64,000 nt of DNA from Salinibius halmophilus (GCF_003577475.1 NZ_QPEP01000006.1:1-64000), one strand, 5' to 3'; numbered from the stretch's first letter, positions 15,626-24,221 are shown. Made by a program: numbers and translations. The notes: generated from the letters alone by a model not told the origin.

Positions 15626-16516
15626 ATGTCGGGGCTAAAGGTATTAGTAGCCGATGATGCGGCATTTATTCGAGACTTGGTTAAGCGCACCATTCGCGAC
15701 AAGCTAGGTTTTTTGGAAGTCGTTGATGTTGAAAACGGCAAAAAGGCGCAGCGTCAGCTAATGAAGGATAACTTTGCTTTAGTGTTGTGCGATTGGGAAA
15801 TGCCTGAGCAAAGTGGTATCGAGGTGCTAAAATGGCTGCGCGAGTATGAAGCCAGCGAAGACGTAAAAAAAACGCCCTTTATCATGGTTACCAGCCGCGG
15901 CAGCAAAGAGAATGTGGTAGAAGCCGTTTCGTCTGGGGTCAATGACTACATTGGCAAACCGTTTACCCCTGAGCAGTTAGTTAACAAGGTTTTAAAGCAA
16001 CTGCAAAAACACCATGGTGCTGCGCTTAAGGCACTTAAAGGCAATGTTGCACCCAAACCAGCAAACAACCCATTTGGCGAGAGTGCTTCCTTGTTAACAG
16101 GTGGTAAAGCACCACCACCGAAAGCGGCGAACAAACCATCAGCGACCGTTGATGCGTTGATGGGCGGCGCAACCAAAGCAGCACCCAAAAAACAAAAATC
16201 CAGTCAAATCATCAAAGGGCGCCTGCGCATCGCTGAGCATGTGCTAGAGGCTCGTGTATTGGATGTATCGATGACGGAGGTCGTTGCCGACGTAGACAAC
16301 TTTGGTGAGGTGGCTTTGTTCTCGCAAGCAGTTATCGACATTCCATCTGCCAAAGGCGACAATCATATTTCACTCAATGCCGTGGTATCGGGGTTGCAGG
16401 CAAGTGAGCGCAGTCTAAATGCCGAAAGTATTCGTGTGCGTGTGTTTTTTGTCGACGACGACGCGAGCAAGCTAGAAGCGCTTACTCACGTTGTTGCTAA
16501 TCGCCGGCGGGCTTAA
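15626..16516 (+). CDS. CheY-like response regulator with C-terminal PilZ-like domain
   Basis: 296 residues. The receiver (about 4-125) has DDAAF at the acidic pocket, phospho-acceptor Asp in 'LVLCDWEMP', Thr/Ser in 'IMVTSRGS' and Lys in 'IGKPFTPEQ'. A Pro/Ala/Lys-rich linker (about 135-190) leads to a beta-rich domain (about 195-290; 'GRLRIAEHVLEARVLDVS') that resembles a PilZ-like fold, but the c-di-GMP motif RxxxR is not obvious. GGAG precedes the start. It converges on phoR, with a 4-base overlap of stops. Possible role in motility or surface behaviour; unproven. Confidence 0.78.
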   Translation: MSGLKVLVADDAAFIRDLVKRTIRDKLGFLEVVDVENGKKAQRQLMKDNFALVLCDWEMPEQSGIEVLKWLREYEASEDVKKTPFIMVTSRGSKENVVEAVSSGVNDYIGKPFTPEQLVNKVLKQLQKHHGAALKALKGNVAPKPANNPFGESASLLTGGKAPPPKAANKPSATVDALMGGATKAAPKKQKSSQIIKGRLRIAEHVLEARVLDVSMTEVVADVDNFGEVALFSQAVIDIPSAKGDNHISLNAVVSGLQASERSLNAESIRVRVFFVDDDASKLEALTHVVANRRRA

Positions 16517-17811
16517 GGATTACTAGGCGTTGCGGCTCTAGCCAGTGGGAATACACAGGCAAACGTGCTGCCTTGTCCTGGTTTCGAGTGTACATCTAGG
16601 TGCGCATCGTGATGCTGTAGTACATGCTTAACAATGGCCAAGCCTAAACCTGTACCACCCGTGGCACTAGAGCGTGAAATATCAACGCGGTAAAAGCGCT
16701 CGGTCAGGCGTGGGATGTGAGCTGGGTCGATACCGATTCCATTGTCGGAAACCGAAAAGATTAGCCTGCCACCTTCTTGCTGCCAGCGAATGGTAATTTC
16801 GCCATTAGCCGGTGTGTAGTGCACGGCGTTGAACACCAAGTTTGAGAAAGCACTGCGCAGCTCGTTCGGGTTGCCGAGAAGATTAATCTTCGCTTCATTG
16901 ATGAAGGTAATCCTATGTTGCTTCTCACCCGATAGTGCCTGTGCGTCGCTAACTAACTGGTCCATTAAATTGTCGACAAAGACTTCGCTACTGAGCATAT
17001 CTGTTTCATCTGCATCTAAGCGAGTAAGTAGCAATAAGTCTTCAACAAGGTTACCCATGCGTTTGCTTTGGCCGAACATTTGTTTAAGTGGTCGGTGCAG
17101 AAAGCTGGGTACTCGTTCTTGCTGGTCGAGAATGGTTTCTAAGTAACCACGCAAAACCGTTAATGGGGTGCGCAGCTCATGGCTTGCGTTGGCAACAAAG
17201 TCTTGTCGCATTTGCTCCAGTTGCAACAAGCGAGTGATATCTCGCACCATTAACAAGCGTTCGGTTTGATTATAGGTGACCAAGGTCATTTGTAAGCGAA
17301 CATGCTCACGTCCGGGCGCACTTAGTTTGATTGAATCGCCGCCGCCACGTTTAAAGTAGCGAACAAATTTGGGATCCCGAATTAAATTAGTGAGGGCGCT
17401 GCCTCGGTCGTCGGGCTTGAGCCCAAGCATTTTTTCGGCGGAGGCATTCCACCATTCAATGCTGCCATCATTTTGCACCATGATGACACCGTCTGGGATG
17501 GCTTCGGCTGAAGCGCGAACACGCTGTAATAGTGCTCTTAAACGAAAGATCTCAGCGCTGTGGGCACGCTGGCGATTGTATAACTCATCAAATAGCTGAC
17601 CCCATAGGCCATCAGCACTGGGGGGTGCCCCCGTGGGGTTGCGCAGCCATTTAAGTAGTGAGTGCTGCTGTTTAATCGACCAAGCGACGAAAAAAGTAAG
17701 TCCCAAACTTAGCACTAGCCACACATGGCCTAGTAAGGCTCCCACTACCGCCAAAACAATGATCGACCCGATCAATAGACGGTAGTAGTACCAGAGGGGA
17801 TAATTTTGCAT
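16513..17811 (-). CDS. phoR: Phosphate regulon sensor kinase PhoR
   Basis: 432 residues, the normal PhoR length. Two N-terminal membrane helices (about 12-45), a PAS domain (about 95-190; 'AIPDGVIMVQNDGSIEWWN'), HisKA with phospho-acceptor His in 'NASHELRTPLTVL', and HATPase motifs 'LVFNAVHYTP', 'DNGIGIDP' and 'GTGLGLAIVKH'. It phosphorylates PhoB when phosphate is scarce. The gene follows phoB by 6 bases on the same strand, the conserved phoBR operon. Confidence 0.95.
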   Translation of the reverse strand: MQNYPLWYYYRLLIGSIIVLAVVGALLGHVWLVLSLGLTFFVAWSIKQQHSLLKWLRNPTGAPPSADGLWGQLFDELYNRQRAHSAEIFRLRALLQRVRASAEAIPDGVIMVQNDGSIEWWNASAEKMLGLKPDDRGSALTNLIRDPKFVRYFKRGGGDSIKLSAPGREHVRLQMTLVTYNQTERLLMVRDITRLLQLEQMRQDFVANASHELRTPLTVLRGYLETILDQQERVPSFLHRPLKQMFGQSKRMGNLVEDLLLLTRLDADETDMLSSEVFVDNLMDQLVSDAQALSGEKQHRITFINEAKINLLGNPNELRSAFSNLVFNAVHYTPANGEITIRWQQEGGRLIFSVSDNGIGIDPAHIPRLTERFYRVDISRSSATGGTGLGLAIVKHVLQHHDAHLDVHSKPGQGSTFACVFPLARAATPSNP

Positions 17812-17817
17812 AAGCTC

Positions 17818-18519
17818 CTAGGCTTTTGACGGTATTTTTGCGCTAAAACGATAACCTGTGCCGCGCACAGTCTGAATCATTGGCATTAAATCGTCCCCTA
17901 GAGCTTTACGCAAGCGTCGAATGTGCACGTCTACCGTTCGTTCATCAACATAAACGTTGCCACCCCATACTTGGTCTAAAAGCTGGGCACGAGTATAAGC
18001 ACGCTCTTGGTGACTCATGAAGAATTGTAACAAACGATATTCAGTTGGCCCCATTTCCAATTCTTCACCATTGGCCGATACACGGTGGCTCGCAGGATCT
18101 AGGCGCAAACCATTAACTTCAATGGCTTCATCGATGCCCAGTGGTGTGGTGCGGCGCAGAACTGCTTTTAAACGTGCCACCAGTTCGCGCGGTGAAAATG
18201 GCTTGGTGATGTAATCATCGGCACCGGCTTCTAGGCCTTGTACTTTATGATCTTCTTCACCTTTCGCCGTAAGCATGATGACAGGAATTTCTGCTGTCAG
18301 TGATTCACGCTTTAAACGACGCGCAAACTCAATGCCGCTTGTAGAGGGCAGCATCCAGTCTAACAGGATTAAGTCTGGTTTTTGGTCTACAACATGCGCA
18401 TGGGCCGTTTGTGCATCTTCTGCTTCGATACAGTGATAGCCCGCCATTTCCAGCGCTGCTGCAATCATTTCGCGGATTGGCGCTTCATCATCGACAATCA
18501 GGATGGTTCTACCGGTCAT
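17818..18519 (-). CDS. phoB: Phosphate regulon response regulator PhoB
   Basis: 233 residues from the ATG at 18519 ([12 protein letters not shown]), chosen because AAGGTGG stands 6 bases before it; longer reading frames upstream lack a ribosome site. The receiver has acceptor Asp in 'LILLDWMLP' and Lys in '[10 protein letters not shown]'; the winged-helix output has '[13 protein letters not shown]' and 'VRGTGYRF'. It activates the Pho regulon. A perfect 7-bp inverted repeat (GCATTAG/CTAATGC, 18533-18549) sits in the leader just before the ribosome site. I could not find a convincing Pho box. Confidence 0.96.
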   Translation of the reverse strand: MTGRTILIVDDEAPIREMIAAALEMAGYHCIEAEDAQTAHAHVVDQKPDLILLDWMLPSTSGIEFARRLKRESLTAEIPVIMLTAKGEEDHKVQGLEAGADDYITKPFSPRELVARLKAVLRRTTPLGIDEAIEVNGLRLDPASHRVSANGEELEMGPTEYRLLQFFMSHQERAYTRAQLLDQVWGGNVYVDERTVDVHIRRLRKALGDDLMPMIQTVRGTGYRFSAKIPSKA

Positions 18520-18637
18520 TTGCATCCACCTTGCATTAGTTCCTAATGCTGCTATTGAACTGTGGAATTGTGACAATTAAATGAAATACTTCACTTAACT
18601 GTAATACGAAATCACTAGACAGGTAGTGTTTTTTTCA

Positions 18638-19489
18638 TCACGCCAGTAATAACGCGGCACTCGTGCCAATAAAAATAATCGCACCAATCTGGTTATTTGA
18701 CAGAAAAGCGGCAAAACAATTGGCTCGATCACGGCTTCGGCAGCGCCAGAACTGCCAAGCAAAGTGACAGGCTGCGACGATTATGGCCAAGAAGAACGGC
18801 CAGGTCGCTTGATTAAGCATACCGAACCAGACTAATAAACCGAGCATTACCGCTTGGCAAACTGCAATGGCAGCAAGGTCGAAGCGGCCAAAAAAAACGG
18901 CGGTCGATTTGATGCCAATCTTTAAGTCGTCATCACGGTCGACCATGGCGTATTGAGTATCGTAAGCGACTGTCCACAGCACGGTGGCAAAATAAATTAA
19001 CCAAGCATCGGCCGGAACAAAGCCTGCCTGGGCCGAAAAGGCCATGGGTACCGACCAAGCGAATGCCGCACCCAATACCACTTGTGGAAAGTGGGTATAG
19101 CGCTTCATAAACGGGTAGATAATCGCCAAAGCCGCAGCGCCAAAGCCCCAAGCTACGGTTTTCCAGTCGGTCATTAACAACGCAATAAAACCACTTGCCA
19201 GCAATATGAAAAACCAAACCAATGCTTGTGGCAGGGTAGTTTCACCCGTTGCCAGAGGGCGAGATTTGGTACGCTCAACGTGACCGTCGAAATTGCGGTC
19301 GGCGATATCGTTAATCACGCAACCTGCCGAGCGCATGGTGAACGCGCCAACCATAAAAATTACCAATAAATCGATATTTGGCAGGCCTTGTGCCGCCCAC
19401 ACTAATGCCCATAAAGCCGGCCATGCGACCAAAAATGTGCCAATGGGGCGGTCCATTCGGGCGAGGCGTATATAAGGAGTGACATTCAT
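18638..19489 (-). CDS. ubiA: 4-hydroxybenzoate octaprenyltransferase UbiA
   Basis: 283 residues starting at 19489 (MNVTPYIRLARMDRPIGT), where ATG overlaps the ubiC stop codon; the longer upstream frame has no support. About eight membrane helices and the two Asp-rich prenyl-diphosphate motifs, 'NDIADRNFDGHVERTKSRPL' and 'YDTQYAMVDRDDDLKIG'. It attaches the polyprenyl tail to 4-hydroxybenzoate in ubiquinone synthesis. Coupled to ubiC, which makes the substrate. Confidence 0.97.
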   Translation of the reverse strand: MNVTPYIRLARMDRPIGTFLVAWPALWALVWAAQGLPNIDLLVIFMVGAFTMRSAGCVINDIADRNFDGHVERTKSRPLATGETTLPQALVWFFILLASGFIALLMTDWKTVAWGFGAAALAIIYPFMKRYTHFPQVVLGAAFAWSVPMAFSAQAGFVPADAWLIYFATVLWTVAYDTQYAMVDRDDDLKIGIKSTAVFFGRFDLAAIAVCQAVMLGLLVWFGMLNQATWPFFLAIIVAACHFAWQFWRCRSRDRANCFAAFLSNNQIGAIIFIGTSAALLLA

Positions 19490-19992
19490 TGCATGAGTTC
19501 CTGGGCAAAGGCTTCGGCAACTATGATTGGTTGCCCATTCACAGAAAAAACAGACCGCCTGCACCAATAGTTATTGGCCTGACAAATTTGAATGGCTGAG
19601 CGCTGCAAGTTTTTGTGTTGAAAAAGTATCTTGCCTAGTGGCTTATGGCGCTGCAAGCGAATTTGTTTATTCGCACCTTGCAAGCTTGTAACGGGTAGCG
19701 CGCTGTGTGCCCATATTAAGGGTTGATTGTTAGCTTGCAGTGCAATGTTGCGCACTATGAGTGCCGTTCTTAGCGGTACGGCTAATGCCTGTGCTTGGGC
19801 TCGCGAGGCGAAACACTGGTACTCTTCAACGGTTGCGAGTTGAACAGGGCCAAATTTTGCTTCTAATAAAGCGGTTAATGACCCCTTCGACAGCAACCAG
19901 TGGCGCATAGAGGCGGTTAACTGATGGCGAAACTGGTCGCTAGTGTGCCAATGATTGGCCTGGATGAGTGACATAATGGCTGGATGCTGCAT
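19486..19992 (-). CDS. ubiC: Chorismate lyase UbiC
   Basis: 168 residues, normal for UbiC. Cytosolic enzyme that splits chorismate to 4-hydroxybenzoate and pyruvate. 'WLLSKGSLTALLEAKF' and the 'SRAQAQALAVPLRTALIVRNIAL' region with Arg in place for product binding are typical. An alternative start is Met7; neither has a strong ribosome site. Order ubiC-ubiA-phoB-phoR is the same as in Pseudomonas. Confidence 0.88.
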   Translation of the reverse strand: MQHPAIMSLIQANHWHTSDQFRHQLTASMRHWLLSKGSLTALLEAKFGPVQLATVEEYQCFASRAQAQALAVPLRTALIVRNIALQANNQPLIWAHSALPVTSLQGANKQIRLQRHKPLGKILFQHKNLQRSAIQICQANNYWCRRSVFSVNGQPIIVAEAFAQELMQ

Positions 19993-20081
19993 AGGGGTAT
20001 TGTAAGGGGCGAATAAATTTACCGTCTAGCGCAAACCAAGGGTTTTTTAACAACTATTTGCAAATCAAGTGAATACATGGG

Positions 20082-20110
20082 TTGACGGCGGACATTTTGC
20101 AGCCAAGAAT
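20082..20110 (+). promoter_or_regulatory. Possible hup promoter
   Basis: TTGACG (20082-20087) and AAGAAT (20105-20110) are spaced 17 bases, about 60 bases before hup. The -35 is good but the -10 is poor, so this is tentative. Confidence 0.35.
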
Positions 20111-20171
20111 AGGAAAGCGCCATCAAAGACAGCGCACTGAAACCAACAACAACAATATTGAGGGATGACTC

Positions 20172-20444
20172 ATGCGCAAACCTGAATTGGCTGCAGCGAT
20201 TGCACAAAATGCTGATCTAACAAAAGACAAAGCAAACGAAGTGCTTAACGTGATATTGGATCAAATCACCGCTGCGGTTTCGCGTGACGACACTGTTAAT
20301 CTGGTAGGCTTCGGCTCTTTCCAAAAGAAAACTCGCGCAGCACGCACAGGCAAGAACCCACAAACTGGTGAAGCGATTCAAATCAAAGAATCTCGTACAG
20401 TTAGCTTCAAGCCAGGCAAGGGCTTAAAAGACGCCGTAAACTAA
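20172..20444 (+). CDS. hup: DNA-binding protein HU
   Basis: 90 residues. 'MRKPELAAAIAQNADLTKDKA' and the DNA-arm region 'VGFGSFQKKTRAARTGKNPQTGE' with 'FKPGKGLKDAVN' at the end identify HU. It is a nucleoid protein that bends DNA as a dimer. Ribosome site GAGGGATG is upstream. In Pseudomonas an HU gene also lies near ubiCA-phoBR, with rubredoxin genes between; those are absent here. Confidence 0.96.
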   Translation: MRKPELAAAIAQNADLTKDKANEVLNVILDQITAAVSRDDTVNLVGFGSFQKKTRAARTGKNPQTGEAIQIKESRTVSFKPGKGLKDAVN

Positions 20445-20468
20445 AAGTTGTGTTTATTGCAGAATTGC

Positions 20469-20494
20469 AAAGGCCCGCGATTGCGGGCCTTTTT
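20469..20494 (+). terminator. hup terminator
   Basis: AGGCCCGC and GCGGGCCT (20471-20478/20483-20490) around GATT, with T4-5 following, 25 bases after the hup stop. Confidence 0.95.
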
Positions 20495-20513
20495 GATGGT
20501 GGCGGTGAATAAT

Positions 20514-20580
20514 GTTGCCCAAGCCTGCGATTTGTAAAACATAACCGTAGGTTGCACGGCGGGTTTTGGCGCCGGGCAAC
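20514..20580. repeat. Composite REP-like unit
   Basis: A degenerate GTTTCCC-family element (20514-20543, ending TTGTAAAACATA) is followed at once by a GTTGC-family hairpin (20547-20580, GTTGCACGGCG / CGCCGGGCAAC). The pair lies between the hup terminator and the convergent PA4642-type gene. Confidence 0.7.
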
Positions 20581-20588
20581 AACGCGTA

Positions 20589-20873
20589 TTAGTAGTACTT
20601 TGCCAATGCTTCGGCGTATTCAGCGCTTGCTTTGTGCTGCTTCACTACATCGTAAATTGTTTCGCCCTTGGCGTTTTTGGCGTTAAAGTCTAAACCACGG
20701 TCGGCAGCTATCTTTAAAAAACGCGGGAAGAAGTTGATGTTTAACCCACGATACGCGCGTTCAAACACGGTGTAATCAGCATCGTCTTCGGTTAGGTTTG
20801 GCACATCAAAAAACACACTGAGCTGCTCGTCGCTCATTTCTACCATCTCGGCGCGTACTTTATCCTTTTTCAT
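20589..20873 (-). CDS. PA4642-family small protein
   Basis: 94 residues from the ATG at 20873 (MKKDKVRAEMVEMSDEQL); the longer frame runs into trmB and is rejected. The protein is acidic and soluble, with 'FERAYRGLNINFFPRFLKI' and 'DRGLDFNAKNAKGETIYDVV', which has the look of an ankyrin-like ending. It matches my memory of the PA4642 family, conserved in Pseudomonadales and without known function. It starts 4 bases after the trmB stop, so the two share a transcript. Confidence 0.75.
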   Translation of the reverse strand: MKKDKVRAEMVEMSDEQLSVFFDVPNLTEDDADYTVFERAYRGLNINFFPRFLKIAADRGLDFNAKNAKGETIYDVVKQHKASAEYAEALAKYY

Positions 20874-20877
20874 AATC

Positions 20878-21591
20878 TTATTCGCTCTTCTCGTATAACA
20901 AGTCCCAAACGCCATGGCCTTTGCGCATGCCGCGGCGTTCAAATTTCGTTTCCGGTCGCCACTGTGGTCGTGGGCTATAGGGTGGGCGGCTAGATTGGTT
21001 GCTGAACTGGTCGGCAAATTGGTCCATTACCTCAACCATGTGCTCGGCATAGGGCTCCCAGTCGGTTGCCATATGCAGCACGCCGCCAACCTTAAGTTTT
21101 TTGTAAACACGTTGCACCCATTCAGGCTGCACCATGCGACGCTTATTGTGCTTCTTTTTGTGCCAAGGGTCTGGAAAGTAAAGTTGCAGGCGATCCAGAC
21201 TGTTTTCTGGAATGCACTTTTCTAGCACTTCAATGGCATCATCTTGCATAACGCGCAAATTTTTCACGCCTGCTTGGTGCATATTGTTCAAAATACGGCC
21301 CACACCCGGTGTGTGAACTTCAATGCCTAAGAAATCTAACTCTGGTGCTTGTTCAGCCATTTCCAATAGCGAGTCGCCCATGCCGAAGCCAATTTCCAAC
21401 ACAACTGGTGCTTGGCGGCCAAAAAACTCAGCAAAATCAATCGCACCGTCGGCAACACTATGGCCATAATCAGACCATAGGTTTTCATAGGCCCACTGCT
21501 GACCTTCTGTCATACGACCCGGGCGGCGGACAAACGTGCGAATGCGGCGCATAAACTTCTGTTCGCCATCATGCTGCTGATTGTCAGTCAT
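20878..21591 (-). CDS. trmB: tRNA (guanine-N7)-methyltransferase TrmB
   Basis: 237 residues from ATG 21591; a GTG four codons earlier is possible but lacks a ribosome site. SAM-binding motif '[16 protein letters not shown]', catalytic/substrate segment '[16 protein letters not shown]' and the C-terminal '[19 protein letters not shown]' are diagnostic. It makes m7G46 in tRNA variable loops. Confidence 0.97.
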   Translation of the reverse strand: MTDNQQHDGEQKFMRRIRTFVRRPGRMTEGQQWAYENLWSDYGHSVADGAIDFAEFFGRQAPVVLEIGFGMGDSLLEMAEQAPELDFLGIEVHTPGVGRILNNMHQAGVKNLRVMQDDAIEVLEKCIPENSLDRLQLYFPDPWHKKKHNKRRMVQPEWVQRVYKKLKVGGVLHMATDWEPYAEHMVEVMDQFADQFSNQSSRPPYSPRPQWRPETKFERRGMRKGHGVWDLLYEKSE

Positions 21592-21677
21592 GTTAGTACT
21601 CACTTCGGTTAATCAATGGGCGCTATTTTAACTGTTTTTTTTATCGATTGCTCGCAGTCGAGTTGTGTTGCGAGGTA

Positions 21678-22127
21678 TTAAGGTGTGTCACTTGCCAAAA
21701 ACTCAATTGCTTGGTCGCAAAACTGCGCCACGCGAAGATAATGGGCATTACTCAATATGTTGGCGATAATAAGCAAATCAATATTGAGGTAGTCGTGAAC
21801 AAGACCGTTGCGAAAACCAATAATTTTTTTCCACTCTGCAAGCTCTGCAACGGTTAAAAATCCTCGTTCAGCTAGATGACTGAAGGTTTGGTACGCATCT
21901 ACTGCGGACTGACCGGTTAGGCGCTTGCAGCAATGTTTGGCTAGTCCGATGCTTAACTCGGTTAACACCTGCAGTAATCGCTCTGTCGCAAGGTAGTCAC
22001 GGCTGCGAAAATTATCCACCGCTAGGTCTGCTCTTAACTGCTCTAACTCATCAACGTATCGTTGTTTTTGCTTAGCAGCCTCTGAAAGGTAGTGCATAAG
22101 CCCTTGATGGTCTGGCGCGGTGCTCAT
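21678..22127 (-). CDS. hepT: HepT-like HEPN ribonuclease toxin
   Basis: 149 residues, all-helical DUF86/HepT type. The active motif R-x4-H-x-Y is present in 'RNGLVHDY' near residue 107; in characterised systems Arg and His catalyse RNA cleavage and the Tyr is AMPylated by MntA. Its ATG directly follows the stop of the nucleotidyltransferase gene (TAA-ATG). Together they form an MntA-HepT toxin-antitoxin module. Activity is inferred from motif and pairing. Confidence 0.87.
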   Translation of the reverse strand: MSTAPDHQGLMHYLSEAAKQKQRYVDELEQLRADLAVDNFRSRDYLATERLLQVLTELSIGLAKHCCKRLTGQSAVDAYQTFSHLAERGFLTVAELAEWKKIIGFRNGLVHDYLNIDLLIIANILSNAHYLRVAQFCDQAIEFLASDTP

Positions 22128-22517
22128 TTAGCGGTTTTCCACTTGTTCAAATTCGTAGAGGCTGCGAACTCTGGCGGTTTCTCGATAAACTCGTGAAGAG
22201 TTGTCTGAGTAAATTACCATACCAGACTCAACAACGTTGAGTGCTAAATAGGTTGGTGATAGCGAAATATCAATAACACTCATTTGTTGCTCAGTAAGCC
22301 CCAGCGACTGTTGCCAATCTAGTGCTAGCTCGTTGGGCCGCAGATATTTAGCCAGGTGATCAAGTGAGAAATCATTGAAGGCGACGGCGATATCAAAATC
22401 GCTATTGGGCCTGCTAGTGCCTTTTGCGCGAGAGCCATAAAGCCACACCGCTGCAATATCATCGTTTTGCTCGGCCAATCTTTTAATGCCTAGGATTATA
22501 GTTTCTTGATCAATCAT
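22128..22517 (-). CDS. mntA: MntA-like nucleotidyltransferase antitoxin
   Basis: 129 residues from ATG 22517; a GTG 12 codons earlier would also be open. The minimal nucleotidyltransferase signature GSxxxG..DxD appears as 'LYGSRAKGTSRPNSDFDIAV', with a third acid in 'VIDISLSP'. In the family it transfers AMP to a tyrosine of the HepT toxin and so neutralises it. Immediately upstream of hepT. Confidence 0.87.
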   Translation of the reverse strand: MIDQETIILGIKRLAEQNDDIAAVWLYGSRAKGTSRPNSDFDIAVAFNDFSLDHLAKYLRPNELALDWQQSLGLTEQQMSVIDISLSPTYLALNVVESGMVIYSDNSSRVYRETARVRSLYEFEQVENR

Positions 22518-22720
22518 ATCGCTCGTATCTGGGTGTACAGTATCAATGATCACACTAGTGCAGCTGCCTGTCTAGCATACGGGTATAGTATGAGTAACGC
22601 CCAATATCAGCTTGGGCAAGCTAAACCAAGAGCCCTAGTGGATGACGTAGCCATTGATCAACTCATCATCATCGCTTGCCGTTATTATTATTGATCAAAG
22701 CACTGATCTAATACTTGGTG

Positions 22721-23137
22721 TCATTCATCACTAAATGGATTGTGTAAAGTAACGCCAGTATTAATAAAATCTTTTATATTGAGGGTAACTAGTGTGAAAC
22801 CATAGATAAGTGCTGTTGCGGCTATCAGTTTGTCGATGGCGTTTTCATGGTGTGGCACCCGTAGTTTGCCCCAGATTTGCGCTTCTTCATGATCAAATGA
22901 CAGGATATTTCGTTCAAAGTCTGACAGTAAACCGGTAAGCCATTCCTCTAGTAGGCTAGCTTGCGGGGCGTCGCCTCGATGGCGTATCAGCTCAACGCCT
23001 CGGCGCAATTCTCCAACTGTAATGCTGCTGATATATAAGGAATCGCTATCGACAGACTCAAAAAATGACCGAACACCAATGTTCATTCGACTCTTTTTTC
23101 TCAGTTCGCTAATGACATTCGTATCAAGCAAATACAT
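22721..23137 (-). CDS. PIN-domain toxin, VapC/FitB-like
   Basis: 138 residues from ATG 23137 (MYLLDTNVISELRKK). The PIN acidic residues are visible: Asp5 in 'LLDTNVISE', Glu in 'ITVGELRRGVE', Asp in 'AIDKLIAATAL' and Asp near the end in 'TLNIKDFI'. Such proteins are metal-dependent RNases. The upstream antitoxin gene overlaps its start by 14 bases. The 'RKK..N..VRSFF' pattern is closer to FitB than to classical VapC. Confidence 0.88.
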   Translation of the reverse strand: MYLLDTNVISELRKKSRMNIGVRSFFESVDSDSLYISSITVGELRRGVELIRHRGDAPQASLLEEWLTGLLSDFERNILSFDHEEAQIWGKLRVPHHENAIDKLIAATALIYGFTLVTLNIKDFINTGVTLHNPFSDE

Positions 23138-23357
23138 CGTCAGCCTTGTCGTCGTTAATACGAGCAAAATCGGAGTCATTGCCGACATCTGGAATAGCCA
23201 TTAGCGTTTCCACTAGGCTCTTCTTCGTAGGACGCAACAACGTACTTTCTAAAATCTTTCTATGCTCTGCTTCGGCACTTATACCATGCTCACCAGCACG
23301 TGCTTTTAAGGCATTCACGATGTCTTCATCGATATTTCGCACAACTAAACTTGCCAC
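23124..23357 (-). CDS. FitA-like ribbon-helix-helix antitoxin
   Basis: 77 residues from the GTG at 23357, chosen because GGAG lies 8 bases before it and the FitA-like pattern 'ASLVVRNIDEDIVNALKARAGEHG' starts there. The N-terminal RHH should bind the operon promoter; the C-terminal tail (about 45-77) should wrap the PIN toxin. Overlaps the toxin start, as usual for these pairs. Confidence 0.85.
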   Translation of the reverse strand: MASLVVRNIDEDIVNALKARAGEHGISAEAEHRKILESTLLRPTKKSLVETLMAIPDVGNDSDFARINDDKADDVFA

Positions 23358-23455
23358 TACCGTTACTCCAATCACTTAGTCGTGATATCAATGATAGCAA
23401 ACGAATAGTTTGTGTAAAACTTGATCAGTTTTTTAGTGTACCCAAGGGTCGTAAA

Positions 23456-23803
23456 CTAAACCTCGAAGTCAACAAAAATGCCCTTGGCTTCGGCTAGTTG
23501 GGCGTATTGTTTGGTTTTTACACCATAACCATCTTCTCCACCTTGTTTTTCGGCTCTATTTACCAAGCCCTGTAGGTAGTCTTCGATGTTCTCAACTTTG
23601 GTAACGCCATCCATAAAAGCAACATCGTCATTAATGCCGTTATGCTTGATGATTTCGTAGCGGCTACTAGTCAGTTGAGTGTCTTGTTTTTGCAGGCGGG
23701 CAATAGCTGCCAATGTCTCTTTATCGAACTTTGTTTGAGTACTTCCACTGAAATCAAGCGGCCCGCTCACCATGCGAAGAGGGCCTAATGCGCCAGTATT
23801 CAT
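23456..23803 (-). CDS. PLDFSG-family hypothetical protein, copy A
   Basis: 115 residues with AGGAAG upstream of the ATG. I recognise no family. The N-terminal part has 'GPLDFSGSTQTKFDKET'; the C-terminal half ('VENIEDYLQGLVNRAE' and 'KQYAQLAEAKGIFVDFEV') is almost identical to copy B at 24719-25039, while the middle diverges. The ends of both genes and a block upstream of both are also conserved at DNA level. Copies A and B flank a MNT/HEPN pair. No membrane or catalytic motif seen. Confidence 0.75.
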   Translation of the reverse strand: MNTGALGPLRMVSGPLDFSGSTQTKFDKETLAAIARLQKQDTQLTSSRYEIIKHNGINDDVAFMDGVTKVENIEDYLQGLVNRAEKQGGEDGYGVKTKQYAQLAEAKGIFVDFEV

Positions 23804-23835
23804 TTCATTCTTCCTAGTTGAATGACAATCTTATT

Positions 23836-23878
23836 CTAGCTGAGCTGAGCTCGCTGGCTAGCGCAATAATTTTTGACA
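23836..23878 (-). promoter_or_regulatory. Conserved block upstream of copy A
   Basis: CTAGCTGAGCTGAGCTCGCT followed by GGCTAGCGCAATAATTTTTGACA is repeated with few changes at 25073-25116 upstream of copy B. The GAGCTGAGCTC core is palindrome-like. As it lies 30-75 bases before both start codons, a promoter or operator is likely. Confidence 0.55.
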
Positions 23879-23921
23879 AAAAGTATGCATTAGGCGATTC
23901 GAGTTTTTATGCTAGCAGTGG

Positions 23922-24221
23922 TTAAAGGTTGAGAGCGTAACCGACTCGGTTGATATGATCTTTTAGGTCTGGGTTATCGATCGAGGACCATTTTGTCAGA
24001 TCGACTTTGACGGGTAGTAACAGATCTTCGAGATCAATATCGATGGCGTTTAGCGTAACGATGTCTATATCGTCCATAATACATAGATCAATATCTGAGC
24101 CTGGTCTTTCTGTGCCTAGCGTTCGAGAACCAAACAAACAGCATTGCTGGATACCGTGTTGTTTTAGGATCGTTGTAATAGCCGCCAGATACTGATGTGT
24201 AGCGTTAGATAACTTGCTCAT
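23922..24221 (-). CDS. Minimal nucleotidyltransferase (MNT antitoxin-like)
   Basis: 99 residues. 'CLFGSRTLGTERPGSDIDLCI' shows the GS..DxD nucleotidyltransferase site; a third acid is in 'VKVDLTKWSS'. Its start overlaps the stop of the upstream HEPN-like gene (ATGA). Families of this type are the catalytic half of MNT/HEPN toxin-antitoxin pairs. Order here is HEPN first, MNT second, the reverse of the mntA-hepT pair nearby. Confidence 0.85.
   Translation of the reverse strand: MSKLSNATHQYLAAITTILKQHGIQQCCLFGSRTLGTERPGSDIDLCIMDDIDIVTLNAIDIDLEDLLLPVKVDLTKWSSIDNPDLKDHINRVGYALNL

Noticed and set aside
18520-18620. Pho box before phoB
   Set aside because: Single TTGTCAC-like half-sites occur on the coding strand, but no pair of CTGTCAT-like repeats at 11-bp spacing.
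19490-19567. Longer start for ubiA
   Set aside because: The extra 26 residues are unlike UbiA, and the ATG at 19489 couples to the ubiC stop.
20874-21017. Longer start for the PA4642-type gene
   Set aside because: It would overlap trmB by over 130 bases on the same strand, and the family starts at MKKDK.
22599-22617. GCCCAA/TTGGGC hairpin as a terminator
   Set aside because: No T run on either strand and it stands in the upstream region of mntA rather than after a gene's stop.
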